Origin: an uncultured Eubacteriales bacterium
GTDB taxonomy: Bacteria; Bacillota; Clostridia; Tissierellales; Peptoniphilaceae
Assembly (NCBI GenBank): GCA_900539225.1
Contig: UQBO01000008.1
Location: forward strand, 1 to 64,000
DNA length: 64,000 nt
Reading direction: 5' to 3'
Positions 1-8,315 of the stretch are shown piece by piece. Every line of letters starts with the position of its first letter. Positions within the stretch are counted from its first letter, which is position 1. Under the pieces are notes generated by a model that was not told where the DNA came from, did not search any database, and was given only the letters and a program-made list of their open reading frames with translations. The position numbers were made by a program, and so were the translations under genes.

Positions 1-1445
1 ATTGCAATTCTTTGTTTTTCTCCACCAGATAAATAAACTCCTTTTGAGCCTATGATCGTGTTTTCTCTTTCCGGGAATTTGTCTAATATCAAATCGCATC
101 CTGCTAATTTTAAGGCTCTCATAACGTCATCTTTGCCTGCATCTTTATTAGCTAAAGCGACGTTATCATAAATACTTTTCTTGAATAATTTCGAATCTTG
201 AAAAACAAAGGAAATAGCTTTAATTAAGGTTTCGTCAGAATATTCAGATATTGGCACCCCGCCTATCTTTATGCTTCCATGATTAACATTGTAAAAACCT
301 GATATAAGTTTTGCTACAGTTGATTTACCTGATCCAGATGAACCGACTAGCGCATAGGACTTTCCTTCTTCTAATTTAAAGGATAAATTTTCAATGACAG
401 CTTTATCGTTATAAGCAAAGCTTACATTGTCAAACTCTATATTGTAGTTTTTAAAATTATTGACATTGCCATGGACTAATTTATCTTTTTGCATATCATT
501 GTAAAGTGCCTCTAAAGTATCTACTGCATAATTGCCTTGAGAAATATACATAGCGTACCACATCATCCTCATAAATGAAACAAAGAGAACTCCTGATAAA
601 AATAAAATCATGATAAGCTCTAGTAAAATCACCTTGGCGCTGCCTAAGCTAGTCATAAAATAAACTATAGGAATGATTAGAATTGCAATCAGTCCAAAAA
701 ATAGCCATTGATACAAAACGTAAGGCTTTTTACAAGATAGTGAATAATCATAAGCATACTTTGAGTAATCTTTTATCGCCTTGTAAAAGCTTTTAAATGA
801 TACGACATTTGCTCTAAATATTTTTACAACTTGCATTCCTCTAACGTATTCAACAGTCTCAGCACTTAGCTTAGATAAGGCTTCTTGATATATCTTCATA
901 AATTTTTGTTCCCCCATCATTGCCCCTAAAATTAAGCCGCCAACTATAGTGAGAGCAAGCAAAGTTATGCCAACCCTTATACTTACTATAAAGCCAAGTG
1001 CAAGTACAAGCACGGGTGTAACTATTGCCTGAGAACTATCGGGAATCATGTGTGCTACTACCTGGTGAGTTTGTGCGGCATTGTCATCTATGATTTTTCT
1101 AATTTGGCCAGATGGATTCAAGTCAAAGAATCTAAAACTTGCTTTCTCTAAGCCGTCTATCCCCCTTTTTCTTAAATTTGTTTCAAGCCTAAATCCCAAG
1201 ATGTGTGAAAACGTTGCTGAAACAAGATAAAATATTGCTCCACTTGTTAGTGTAATAACTAATTTTAACGCTATGCTCTCTGAACCGGATAAATTTGAAT
1301 TAATTATTAAATTATCCAGAAATTTGTAGATTAAATAATATCCATATACCGTAAGCACAGCAGATATAGCAGAAAAAACTATAGCTAAAACACCGAGATA
1401 TTTTTTATCCTGTACATAAGCAAATAGTTTTTTGTAAATCTTCAT
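1..1445 (-). CDS. ABC exporter, fused membrane and ATPase domains (partial, C-terminus beyond window)
   Basis: Reading the minus strand from the ATG at 1443-1445 (MKIYKKLFAYVQDKKYLG) gives an open frame to the window edge. It begins with an exporter-type membrane domain of about 300 residues with several hydrophobic segments. An ATPase domain follows, with Walker A GSSGSGKST, a Q-loop (FVFQDSKLF) and the signature LSGGEKQR, after which the window cuts it off; roughly the last 100 residues are missing. The layout is that of half-size ABC exporters, which pump lipids, peptides or drugs, or import siderophores in the Irt/Ybt group. Such genes often come in pairs, so a second half-transporter may lie to the left. 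It is divergent from an AraC regulator, which probably controls it. The substrate is unknown. Confidence 0.9.
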   Translation of the reverse strand, partial: MKIYKKLFAYVQDKKYLGVLAIVFSAISAVLTVYGYYLIYKFLDNLIINSNLSGSESIALKLVITLTSGAIFYLVSATFSHILGFRLETNLRKRGIDGLEKASFRFFDLNPSGQIRKIIDDNAAQTHQVVAHMIPDSSQAIVTPVLVLALGFIVSIRVGITLLALTIVGGLILGAMMGEQKFMKIYQEALSKLSAETVEYVRGMQVVKIFRANVVSFKSFYKAIKDYSKYAYDYSLSCKKPYVLYQWLFFGLIAILIIPIVYFMTSLGSAKVILLELIMILFLSGVLFVSFMRMMWYAMYISQGNYAVDTLEALYNDMQKDKLVHGNVNNFKNYNIEFDNVSFAYNDKAVIENLSFKLEEGKSYALVGSSGSGKSTVAKLISGFYNVNHGSIKIGGVPISEYSDETLIKAISFVFQDSKLFKKSIYDNVALANKDAGKDDVMRALKLAGCDLILDKFPERENTIIGSKGVYLSGGEKQRIA

Positions 1446-1509
1446 AATATTATCTCCCTTCTTTGATATTCCTTTTAGATAAAATTTTCTTTGCTAGCAA
1501 ATATTATCA

Positions 1510-1538
1510 TTGCTTTTTTATTATACATCAGCTATAAT
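1510..1538 (+). promoter_or_regulatory. Sigma-A-type promoter for the AraC regulator
   Basis: TTGCTT (1510-1515) and TATAAT (1533-1538) are separated by 17 bp and lie upstream of the AraC start at 1605. Confidence 0.65.
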
Positions 1539-1547
1539 TAATTATGC

Positions 1548-1573
1548 AATAGCCGCGGCTAACTAAGGCTATT
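1548..1573. promoter_or_regulatory. Inverted repeat at the AraC transcription start, candidate operator
   Basis: AATAGCC (1548-1554) and GGCTATT (1567-1573) are inverted. Inside lies the perfect 10-bp palindrome AGCCGCGGCT (1551-1560), unusually GC-rich for this intergenic DNA. It sits just downstream of the predicted -10 and between the divergent AraC and ABC genes, where a regulator would bind. Confidence 0.45.
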
Positions 1574-1604
1574 AGGAATATTGTCTAAAAGGGATAGGTG
1601 TATT

Positions 1605-2600
1605 ATGACATATTATGATTTTGTAAAAGATTATATGAAAGTGGATGAATGTAAAAACAATAAGAAGTACTCAAGTGCAGGCCACACTTTTTGTTGGAAT
1701 AAAGATAACTCAACTTATGCAGAAGGCCTTTATTGGTTTTATGAAGGAGACAGCTTCATTATTGATATACATGATTTTTATATCAGAGAAGAAGTAATTC
1801 AAAATAGTACCTATAGCATGGCAGACTATGTATCAATTTACACAAGCTACATAGTCAGCGCAAATGGAGAAAAATTTAATCCCTATCAAACACTTACAGC
1901 GAACTCCTTATGTACTTTTGATTTTGATAATATACGAGATGATTTTGTTTTTTTATTGCATGAGAATTGTTATTATCTAGCCGTTTCCATTGGCTTTAAA
2001 AAAGAGCTAATAGAAAAACATCTAGCATCTATTAACATTAATCCAGAATCATTTTATTCATCTTTACTTCAACCGAATCAAATAATTCTTACAAAATCCT
2101 TAGAAAAAGTTGCAATGGAAATATTAAATTGTAAGATGGATGCCCCCGCCGCTGATTTTTTCTTTAAAGCTAAAGCAAATGAATGGGTAAGCATTGTAAT
2201 AGATACCTACCTAAATAGAAAAAAATATAAAATTGAAATTGATGATGATAAAGCACTTGAAGATGTCGCTAGATTTTTAGAAGATCATTTCGCAACGAAT
2301 GTAAATCAAGGTACTCTTGAAAAAATATCTAAAATGAGCGGAACTAAACTAAAAAATCTATTCAAAGAAAAATATGGCCAAAGCATTACAGAATATACTC
2401 AGAGAAAAAGAATGAATGTAGCTGAAACGCTTCTACTAAATACAGAGCTGCCTATAAAAGAGATAGCAGAATCTGTTGGATACACATCAGCAAGCAAGTT
2501 TACTATTTATTACAAAAGATACAAGGGAAAGCTTCCTAGTGAGGTGCGAAATACAAGTTATAATCATGATAGTTTAAGATGTGATCACTGTGACAAATAA
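1605..2600 (+). CDS. AraC-family transcriptional regulator
   Basis: This is a protein of 331 residues. An N-terminal region of about 220 residues with no domain I recognise is followed by a C-terminal AraC/XylS double helix-turn-helix. The second helix pair is typical (PIKEIAESVGYTSASKFTIYYKRYKG). An upstream in-frame TTG at 1581 exists, but the ATG at 1605 is preceded by an AGG-rich ribosome site, so I use it. The protein ends in a short tail, LRCDHCDK, carrying a CxxC pair beyond the DNA-binding domain. Divergent placement next to an ABC exporter suggests it controls that transporter; in many Firmicutes such pairs respond to a metal chelate or peptide. The ligand cannot be told from sequence. 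Confidence 0.88.
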   Translation: MTYYDFVKDYMKVDECKNNKKYSSAGHTFCWNKDNSTYAEGLYWFYEGDSFIIDIHDFYIREEVIQNSTYSMADYVSIYTSYIVSANGEKFNPYQTLTANSLCTFDFDNIRDDFVFLLHENCYYLAVSIGFKKELIEKHLASININPESFYSSLLQPNQIILTKSLEKVAMEILNCKMDAPAADFFFKAKANEWVSIVIDTYLNRKKYKIEIDDDKALEDVARFLEDHFATNVNQGTLEKISKMSGTKLKNLFKEKYGQSITEYTQRKRMNVAETLLLNTELPIKEIAESVGYTSASKFTIYYKRYKGKLPSEVRNTSYNHDSLRCDHCDK

Positions 2601-2620
2601 AGTAATTTATAAAAGAGAAA

Positions 2621-2643
2621 AGGCCTAGATTAAATCTAGGCCT
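2621..2643. terminator. Inverted repeat between convergent genes
   Basis: AGGCCTAGATT (2621-2631) is followed almost at once by its inverse AATCTAGGCCT (2633-2643). On the minus strand it is followed by a T-rich stretch. It lies between the convergent AraC and NlpC/P60 genes and may terminate either. Confidence 0.45.
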
Positions 2644-2684
2644 CTTAATGAAATACTTGCAAAGACATTGCGTCACAAGACATG

Positions 2685-2710
2685 AAAAAGAGCTCCAAAA
2701 TAGGAGCTCT
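2685..2710 (-). terminator. Rho-independent terminator of the NlpC/P60 gene
   Basis: The 8-bp stem AGAGCTCC (2689-2696)/GGAGCTCT (2703-2710) is followed on the minus strand by a run of five T (2685-2689), just after the stop codon at 2718. Confidence 0.75.
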
Positions 2711-2717
2711 ATATAAA

Positions 2718-3743
2718 TTATTTAATTACTCTTCTTGCTGCGACAAATTTATCTAAGTAGTATCCAGAATTGATATCGGATATTACAACGCTCATCATCT
2801 TTCCGCTTGATGCGTGAATCATCTTGCCATCGCCAATATATAGGCCTGCGTGTGATATACCACTACCGTAAGTGTTGAATAAAAGTATATCGCCTGGCAA
2901 TAGATTTTCTCTTTCAACAGGCACTCCGCATGAAACAAGTGCTGATGATGATCTTGAAACAGTCATGTTTAATACGTTCTTATAGCAATAGTAAACTAAG
3001 CCCGAGCAGTCAAAGCTGTCTGGACCAGCTGTTGCGTATACGTATGGTTTGCCTATTTGCGCTTTGGCAAATTCTACAAGGCCCATAACATCTTTGCGTC
3101 CAGCGTAAGCTGATCTGTCTACGCTTTCTGCTTCTCCTGTTATTTCACTTAAGGAAATGTCATTCTTATGTGCTATGAATGTGTTAGTTCCGTCGCTTAA
3201 AGTGTATGTCTTGCCATCATAGCTAAGTATATTAACCTTATCATTCTTCTTTAGTACAAGAGTTTTATCTCCAGACTTAAGTGTCTTATTTACCTTTGAG
3301 TATGCTTCTGTAGTAGTAGCTTCTTTAATATTTTCCAAGTCTTTAATTTCTAATAAACCAACTCTCATCTTCGAGTCTGAAAATATAGAGCCATCTGTAC
3401 CAGTATGTAGAAGCTCGACAATTTCTCCAGGCATTAGGTAATCAAAAGGAGCTACGCCTTGTGAAGCTGATATGCCTGTGAATGAAACTACTCTATACTT
3501 ATTAGTATCTTTTTGTGTCACAATAAGTGCATCCTTTGCAAGCTTAACAACCTTGCCGCTTTTACTAACTGTATATGAGTCTTTATCTTCATTTATTATG
3601 TTAACAATTTCTTTATCGTCAAATTTTACATTGTCTTTGCTAACGAAAGGTTTAACCATAACGCCATAGTCTTTAAATCCAATCAGTGATATTAGGAATA
3701 AAGAAACTAGCAAGACGCATGATCTGTAATTTGAATTCTTCAT
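2718..3743 (-). CDS. Secreted NlpC/P60 peptidoglycan hydrolase with SH3-like domains
   Basis: This is an exported cell-wall endopeptidase of 341 residues. The N-terminus is a signal peptide or anchor (residues 5-25 hydrophobic). The middle has two SH3-like stretches that normally bind peptidoglycan. The C-terminal 120 residues are an NlpC/P60 domain with catalytic Cys in DSFDCSGLVYYCY (about residue 246), His in SGISHAGLYIG (about 298) and a third polar residue in MIHAS (about 310). Family members cut the D-Glu to diamino-acid bond in stem peptides. Two ATGs lie in frame; the second (3743) is 8 nt from a strong AAGGGAGGT ribosome site, whereas the first (3749) is only 2 nt from it, so I use the second. 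It is monocistronic, with its own terminator. Confidence 0.9.
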   Translation of the reverse strand: MKNSNYRSCVLLVSLFLISLIGFKDYGVMVKPFVSKDNVKFDDKEIVNIINEDKDSYTVSKSGKVVKLAKDALIVTQKDTNKYRVVSFTGISASQGVAPFDYLMPGEIVELLHTGTDGSIFSDSKMRVGLLEIKDLENIKEATTTEAYSKVNKTLKSGDKTLVLKKNDKVNILSYDGKTYTLSDGTNTFIAHKNDISLSEITGEAESVDRSAYAGRKDVMGLVEFAKAQIGKPYVYATAGPDSFDCSGLVYYCYKNVLNMTVSRSSSALVSCGVPVERENLLPGDILLFNTYGSGISHAGLYIGDGKMIHASSGKMMSVVISDINSGYYLDKFVAARRVIK

Positions 3744-3787
3744 TTGCATTACCTCCCTTAGGTACTAGTTATTTTATACTAAATCAG

Positions 3788-3824
3788 AAAAAAAATCAAG
3801 GGTTTTATAAAAATTCCCTTGATT
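3788..3824 (-). terminator. Terminator of thrS
   Basis: The stem AATCAAGGG (3794-3802)/CCCTTGATT (3816-3824) is followed on the minus strand by eight T. It lies 50 nt after the thrS stop. Confidence 0.85.
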
Positions 3825-3874
3825 CTTAAATAAATTTTTCTATTTTTTCTTAATTTTCATACTTTAGTAGTATA

Positions 3875-5806
3875 TTATTTTTCTTCTTTCTTAACTATCT
3901 CTTTATTATCAATTTCTTTTCTGATTCTAGTCATAAAGTCTTCTAGTGACACTTTTCCTTGGTCACCTAGATCTCTATGTCTAATAGTAACTGTCTTTGT
4001 ACTTGCTTCTTCTTCACCTATTATTAGCATGTACTCAACTTTTTCTACTTGTGCTTCTCTTATCTTCTTGCCAATCTTTTCATTTCTGTCGTCAAGAACA
4101 ACTCTGTATCCCTTTGATTTTAGTTCATCGTAAACAGATTTTGCATAGTCATTGAACTTTTCTGATATTGATAAAATCTTTACTTGTACTGGTGCAAGCC
4201 ATAATGGGAACTTGCCGATAAATTTTTCGATAAGTGCTCCTAAGAATCTTTCTAATGAGCCAAATAAAGCCCTGTGAAGCATAACTGGTCTCTTCTTTTC
4301 GCCATTTTCATCAACGTATGTTAAATCGAAGTTAATTGGCATTTGGAAATCTAGCTGAATAGTACCGCATTGCCATGTTCTGCCGATAGCGTCCTCTAAG
4401 TGGAAGTCAATCTTTGGTCCATAGAAAGCGCCGTCACCTTCGTTTATAGTGTATTCAATGCCTCTCTTTTCAAGTGCTGACTTAAGCGCCGCTTCAGCTA
4501 TATCCCAAGTTTCTATCTCGCCCATGAAGTCATCAGGTCTTGTAGATAGTTCTACTGTGTATTTAAAGTCGAATGTGCTGTATAGATAGTCAGCTAAGTC
4601 TATCATCTTAAATACTTCGTCTTCAACTTGTGATGGCAAGCAATATACGTGAGCATCATCTTGAGTAAATGTTCTTACTCTAAATAATCCGTGTAATGTA
4701 CCAGAAAGTTCGTGTCTGTGTACTTGACCAAACTCAGAAAGTCTAATTGGAAGCTCTTTGTATGAGTGTTGGCTATTTGCGTAAACTATAGTTGAGCCTG
4801 GGCAGTTCATTGGTTTGATTGCGTAATCTTTATCATCTATCTTAGTAAAATACATATTTTCTTTATAGTGATCCCAGTGACCGCTTCTGTGCCATAGGTC
4901 TTCATTTAAGATGATAGGTGTTAGTATTTCACCGTAACCATTCTTAGCTAAAACGTCTCTCCACCAAGCAAGTAGCTCGTTTCTAACTACCATGCCATTT
5001 GGATGGAAGAATGGGAAGCCTGGTCCTTCGTCATGCATGCTGAACAAATCCATCTCTTTACCAATCTTTCTGTGGTCTCTAAGCTTTGCTTCTTCAAGTC
5101 TTGCTAGGTGCTCGTCAAGCATCTTCTTCTTAGGGAAGGATACAGCGTAAATTCTTTGAAGCATTTCGTTGTGTTCGTCGCCTCTCCAATAAGCACCTGC
5201 TATTGAAAGTAGTTTAAAGGCTTTAATCTTTGAGATGTCATATAGGTGAGGTCCCTTACATAAATCAACGAAGTCACCTAGTTTGTAGAATGATATGTGA
5301 GCATCTTCTGGAAGATCTTCAATTAATTCAACTTTATATTTTTCTCCCATTTTCTTAAAGTGCTCAATCGCTTCATTTCTAGGCATTTCATATCTCTCAA
5401 GAACGCCGCCTTCTTTAACTATGGCAGTCATTTCCTTTTCTATCTTTTCAAAATCTTCAGGAACAAATTTATGTTCTGTATCGAAGTCGTAGTAGAAACC
5501 ATCGTCAATAGATGGACCGATGGCGAACTTAACGTCCTTGTATAATCTTTGTATTGCGTAAGCCATAAGGTGAGCTGATGTATGCCAGAATATAGCTTTG
5601 CCTTCTTTATCTTCAAACTTAACAAATTTTACCTTGCTATCTTCTTCAAGTGTCTCTTGTAGGCCCATAGTTGTACCATTGACAACTGCTCCTAAAACAT
5701 CTCTTAATAATACTTCTGATATGTCCTTACACACATCATAAAGCTTAACTCCCTTATCATACTCTCTTTTAGAGTCATCAGGTAGTGTTACAATAATCTT
5801 TGACAT
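3875..5806 (-). CDS. thrS: Threonyl-tRNA synthetase
   Basis: This cytoplasmic class II synthetase charges tRNA-Thr with threonine. Its 643 residues match the family length. An N-terminal TGS domain (residues 1-60) is followed by the editing domain with the HxxxH motif (HTSAHLMAYA) and the catalytic core. The core contains MNCPGSTIVYANSQHSYK, RTFTQDDAHVYC (motif 2) and HRALFGSLERFLGALIE (motif 3); a C-terminal anticodon-binding domain follows. The start has a good ribosome site (AGGAGGTAAAA). Expression is controlled by the T-box leader upstream, so it should rise when uncharged tRNA-Thr accumulates. Nothing looks unusual. Confidence 0.98.
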   Translation of the reverse strand: MSKIIVTLPDDSKREYDKGVKLYDVCKDISEVLLRDVLGAVVNGTTMGLQETLEEDSKVKFVKFEDKEGKAIFWHTSAHLMAYAIQRLYKDVKFAIGPSIDDGFYYDFDTEHKFVPEDFEKIEKEMTAIVKEGGVLERYEMPRNEAIEHFKKMGEKYKVELIEDLPEDAHISFYKLGDFVDLCKGPHLYDISKIKAFKLLSIAGAYWRGDEHNEMLQRIYAVSFPKKKMLDEHLARLEEAKLRDHRKIGKEMDLFSMHDEGPGFPFFHPNGMVVRNELLAWWRDVLAKNGYGEILTPIILNEDLWHRSGHWDHYKENMYFTKIDDKDYAIKPMNCPGSTIVYANSQHSYKELPIRLSEFGQVHRHELSGTLHGLFRVRTFTQDDAHVYCLPSQVEDEVFKMIDLADYLYSTFDFKYTVELSTRPDDFMGEIETWDIAEAALKSALEKRGIEYTINEGDGAFYGPKIDFHLEDAIGRTWQCGTIQLDFQMPINFDLTYVDENGEKKRPVMLHRALFGSLERFLGALIEKFIGKFPLWLAPVQVKILSISEKFNDYAKSVYDELKSKGYRVVLDDRNEKIGKKIREAQVEKVEYMLIIGEEEASTKTVTIRHRDLGDQGKVSLEDFMTRIRKEIDNKEIVKKEEK

Positions 5807-5829
5807 TTTTACCTCCTATAATATCTTCA

Positions 5830-6045
5830 TGGTGAAATAAAAAAAGCTCACCATCCCTCAAGGGACGATGAGACCGTGGTTCCACCCTAATTACTTCTTT
5901 CTAGAGCTATAACGTGCTCCACTCCGTGATTCCTTTCGGATCCGATTCAAGGTTAGTCTTCATATAAGTGCTTATAGGAAAATCACAGCCAGCATTCCCT
6001 CTCTTGATAAGCTTAAGTATACTACTCTTCCTCTCATTATCTTTA
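5830..6045 (-). promoter_or_regulatory. T-box leader riboswitch of thrS
   Basis: The minus strand carries the near-invariant T-box antiterminator sequence AGGGTGGAACCACG (5875-5888). It is followed by a GC-rich terminator hairpin (about 5846-5873) and a T-run. Upstream lie stem I hallmarks (GAGGAAGAGTA and AGGGAATGCTGG). A threonine codon ACT followed by A at 5955-5957 is my candidate specifier, though an ACC lies close by. Uncharged tRNA-Thr would pair with the specifier and T-box bulge and allow readthrough into thrS. Confidence 0.93.
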
Positions 6046-6061
6046 AATATTAATTTATTAT

Positions 6062-6090
6062 ATACTATCACAAAGACTTTGCTTTGTCAA
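6062..6090 (-). promoter_or_regulatory. Promoter of the thrS T-box transcript
   Basis: The minus-strand TTGACA (6085-6090) and TAGTAT (6062-6067) are 17 bp apart. They lie just upstream of the T-box leader and downstream of tRNA-Arg. An overlapping TATAAT is present at a wider spacing. Confidence 0.6.
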
Positions 6091-6098
6091 GAATTTTT

Positions 6099-6174
6099 TG
6101 GCGCATCTAAAAGGAGTCGAACCTTTGGCCTGCCGATCCGGAGTCGGCCGCTCTATCCACTGAGCTATAGATGC
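6099..6174 (-). tRNA. tRNA-Arg (anticodon CCG)
   Basis: A full cloverleaf is readable on the minus strand: acceptor GCATCTA/TAGATGC, D-arm, anticodon loop CTCCGGA, T-loop GGTTCGACTCC and an encoded CCA. It reads codon CGG. It lies beyond a terminator after tRNA-Leu, so it may need its own promoter or readthrough. Confidence 0.95.
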
Positions 6175-6250
6175 TGGTAGTTTTTAATCACCTTTATGCT
6201 AATGGCTTTGCGATGATTATTTCAATGGATTAGTAAACAAATTTATGTAT

Positions 6251-6276
6251 AAAAAAAAGAAGTGCGAACACTTCTT
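6251..6276 (-). terminator. Terminator after tRNA-Leu
   Basis: The stem AAGAAGTG (6257-6264)/CACTTCTT (6269-6276) with a 4-nt loop is followed on the minus strand by eight T. It lies directly after tRNA-Leu and would end the His-Lys-Leu transcript. Confidence 0.85.
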
Positions 6277-6277
6277 T

Positions 6278-6361
6278 TGGTGCGGGAAAGAGGACTTGAA
6301 CCCCCACGTCGTTGACACTAGATCCTAAGTCTAGCGCGTCTGCCAATTCCGCCACTCCCGC
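6278..6361 (-). tRNA. tRNA-Leu (anticodon TAG)
   Basis: This class II tRNA has a long variable arm, acceptor GCGGGAG, anticodon loop CTTAGGA, T-arm GGTTCAAGTCC and an encoded CCA. It is the third gene of a tRNA operon, separated from tRNA-Lys by only 4 nt. Confidence 0.95.
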
Positions 6362-6365
6362 ATGT

Positions 6366-6442
6366 TGGTGATCCATCCGCGACTCGAACGCGGGACACCC
6401 TGATTAAAAGTCAGGTGCTCTGGCCGGCTGAGCTAATGGACC
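6366..6442 (-). tRNA. tRNA-Lys (anticodon TTT)
   Basis: It has acceptor GGTCCAT/ATGGATC, anticodon loop CTTTTAA, T-loop GTTCGAGTC and an encoded CCA. It is the second gene of the tRNA operon. Confidence 0.95.
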
Positions 6443-6460
6443 AAATTTTTAAAAAAATTA

Positions 6461-6538
6461 TGGGGTGGATAATGAGATTCGAACTCATGACCTCCAGAGC
6501 CACAATCTGGCGCCCTAACCAACTAGGCTATACCCACC
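6461..6538 (-). tRNA. tRNA-His (anticodon GTG)
   Basis: It has anticodon loop TTGTGGC, the extra G(-1):C73 acceptor pair typical of tRNA-His, T-loop GTTCGAATC and an encoded CCA. It is the first gene of the tRNA operon. Confidence 0.95.
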
Positions 6539-6608
6539 ATATCTCTGGAATTAAGATCACTCACTATCTTCGGCCAAAGTAGTTAGCTCTCTTAACAACT
6601 ACTTTGCC

Positions 6609-6637
6609 ATTATAACAAATAAAAGAAAGCTTGTCAA
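6609..6637 (-). promoter_or_regulatory. Proximal promoter of the tRNA operon
   Basis: The consensus TTGACA (6632-6637) and TATAAT (6609-6614) on the minus strand have a 17-bp spacer. They lie about 70 bp upstream of tRNA-His. Confidence 0.85.
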
Positions 6638-6721
6638 GACTTTTTTAAATTTTTCTTAACTTTTCTTTAATTTCTTTTATTTAGGTCTTAGTAAGTGCCT
6701 AATCTCATCAAGCACTCGTTA

Positions 6722-6750
6722 ATTATACATCTATTAAGTCTCTTTGTCAA
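6722..6750 (-). promoter_or_regulatory. Distal promoter upstream of the tRNA operon
   Basis: A second perfect TTGACA (6745-6750)/TATAAT (6722-6727) pair with a 17-bp spacer points the same way, about 113 bp further upstream. No open frame lies between the two, so they look like tandem promoters of the tRNA operon. Confidence 0.7.
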
Positions 6751-6769
6751 TAGTTTTTTTAAAAATTCT

Positions 6770-7651
6770 TTACTTTTTTTTAATTTCAAAACAACCCAAG
6801 TTTTTTTGATTATACAAGAATAGTATTAGAGCTGATAAAAGTATCAGTCCTATGCCTAAAAACTCTATAGGAATAATCTTATCTCCGAAGATTATAAAAC
6901 CTAGTATGGCTGAGAATATAACTGAAGTGTAGTTATATATACTAACCTCACCTGCTGGTGCATATAGATAGGCAATTGTTAGTAAATATTGACCCAAGCC
7001 ACCAAAGATGCCTATCATTGCTAGCCATAGCCAGTCAATTGGAAGTGGGCTCTTATATGTTAGTACTAAAGGTACAATTAAGCAAGCACATGTAACTGCG
7101 CCAAAAGCAAGCATAATTCTATATGGATTCTCAGTTTTTCCAAGCGCACCTATTATAGTATATGCTCCTGCTGCGAAAACTGCCGAGAATATGCCTGATA
7201 GTGCTGGAATTAGATTGTAATTACCCGATGGATTTGTTACTAAGTAGGCTCCAATAAAAGCAACGACTAGTGACATGATATGAAATCTTGTTAATTTTTC
7301 ATTTAAGAATATCGCCGCAAATATCATTACAAAGAAAGGTGAACTCTTTTGTAAAATAGCTGCATTTGCTGTTGGCAGATTCTTTGTTGCATAAAAGTAC
7401 ATAACTGCGCCGAATAAACCTAAAAAGCCTCTAAAAAATAGAGCAACTCTATGTTCTTTTACAGGAACTAGACTTTCTCCATGTTTTTTAAGCATTACAA
7501 TGCTAAATATTGATAATAAGAAATTTCTAAAAACAACTTGTAAAAATATGCTTACACCTTCTGATGTAAGTTTAACAGCTATCTGCATTAGTGAAAATGC
7601 TAATGCAGATGCTATCATACATAATATACCCTTGGTTTTATCTTTCATCAT
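6770..7651 (-). CDS. EamA/DMT-family transporter
   Basis: This is an integral membrane protein of 293 residues with about ten hydrophobic segments. These are arranged as two repeated EamA halves, as in drug/metabolite transporters that export amino acids, metabolites or drugs. The first half begins ILCMIASALAFSLMQIAVKL and the second starts near residue 150. The start codon overlaps the stop of the upstream lipoprotein gene (ATGA), so the two are translationally coupled. A second ATG lies one codon in. The substrate is unknown. Confidence 0.9.
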   Translation of the reverse strand: MMKDKTKGILCMIASALAFSLMQIAVKLTSEGVSIFLQVVFRNFLLSIFSIVMLKKHGESLVPVKEHRVALFFRGFLGLFGAVMYFYATKNLPTANAAILQKSSPFFVMIFAAIFLNEKLTRFHIMSLVVAFIGAYLVTNPSGNYNLIPALSGIFSAVFAAGAYTIIGALGKTENPYRIMLAFGAVTCACLIVPLVLTYKSPLPIDWLWLAMIGIFGGLGQYLLTIAYLYAPAGEVSIYNYTSVIFSAILGFIIFGDKIIPIEFLGIGLILLSALILFLYNQKNLGCFEIKKK

Positions 7652-8229
7652 TTAAATACAACCTCGATTATTTCTTTATCTAAGTCTAAGCTGCCATCTT
7701 CTTTAAGCTTAAAGCTAAAGTCCTTAGTCTTATCGACATTCTTAACAGTAAAAACAAACTTATCAAGATCGCTGTCTGATATAGCTAGCTTTAATCCAAA
7801 TTTTTTACCTAAAGTAAATGATTCTCCATCTCCCTCAGAGTCACTTGACTTAATCACAAGATCAGTCTTGTCTTCCTTAGGTATGATTAAATATTCCTTT
7901 GCATCGTCATTTTCACTAAGAAGTAGTTCTTTTACATTGTATGCAGCAAATAAATCTTCTTTGTCGTTGTTATTAGTGATGTTTGCTATAGCAAGTAGCT
8001 CGCCATCTTTAAAGTCATCAAAATACTTGATATTAACTTTATCCTTCATGTCTCCACTTTCTTCATTTGTTTCTTCTTCAGCCTTCTTATCGTCAGCTGT
8101 ATCTTTTTCTTCAGTTTTTTCTGTGCTAGCAGTTTCATTCTTCTTATCAGCGTCTTTGCTAGCAGGTGCTGAGCAAGCCACGCTTAATAGTGAAAGTGCT
8201 AGTAGTAGTGCAATTAGTATCTTTTTCAT
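7648..8229 (-). CDS. Lipoprotein of unknown function
   Basis: This is a 193-residue secreted lipoprotein. The signal peptide ends in the lipobox LSVAC, so Cys becomes the acylated first residue. A linker rich in Glu, Asp, Lys and Thr (about residues 22-55) follows, then a folded domain of about 130 residues that I do not recognise. The frame extends upstream, but the ATG at 8229 has a GGAGG ribosome site and begins the signal peptide, so I use it. It has its own consensus promoter and is coupled to the EamA transporter gene. It might feed or sense something for that transporter, which is only a guess from position. Confidence 0.85.
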   Translation of the reverse strand: MKKILIALLLALSLLSVACSAPASKDADKKNETASTEKTEEKDTADDKKAEEETNEESGDMKDKVNIKYFDDFKDGELLAIANITNNNDKEDLFAAYNVKELLLSENDDAKEYLIIPKEDKTDLVIKSSDSEGDGESFTLGKKFGLKLAISDSDLDKFVFTVKNVDKTKDFSFKLKEDGSLDLDKEIIEVVFK

Positions 8230-8260
8230 AATAACCTCCATAAATTGATATCTAATAAAT

Positions 8261-8289
8261 ATTATACACTTGATGAATCCAATTGTCAA
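8261..8289 (-). promoter_or_regulatory. Promoter of the lipoprotein-EamA operon
   Basis: The minus-strand TTGACA (8284-8289) and TATAAT (8261-8266) have a 17-bp spacer. They lie about 35 bp upstream of the lipoprotein start. Confidence 0.85.
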
Positions 8290-8315
8290 CACGTGATATA
8301 AGCTATAGCTGCTAT

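Noticed and set aside
7868..8248. Plus-strand Ser-rich frame
   Set aside because: It is the antisense shadow of the Glu/Lys-rich lipoprotein gene.
8230..8292. N-terminal extension of the lipoprotein
   Set aside because: It would run through the promoter and precede the signal peptide; the ATG at 8229 has the GGAGG site.
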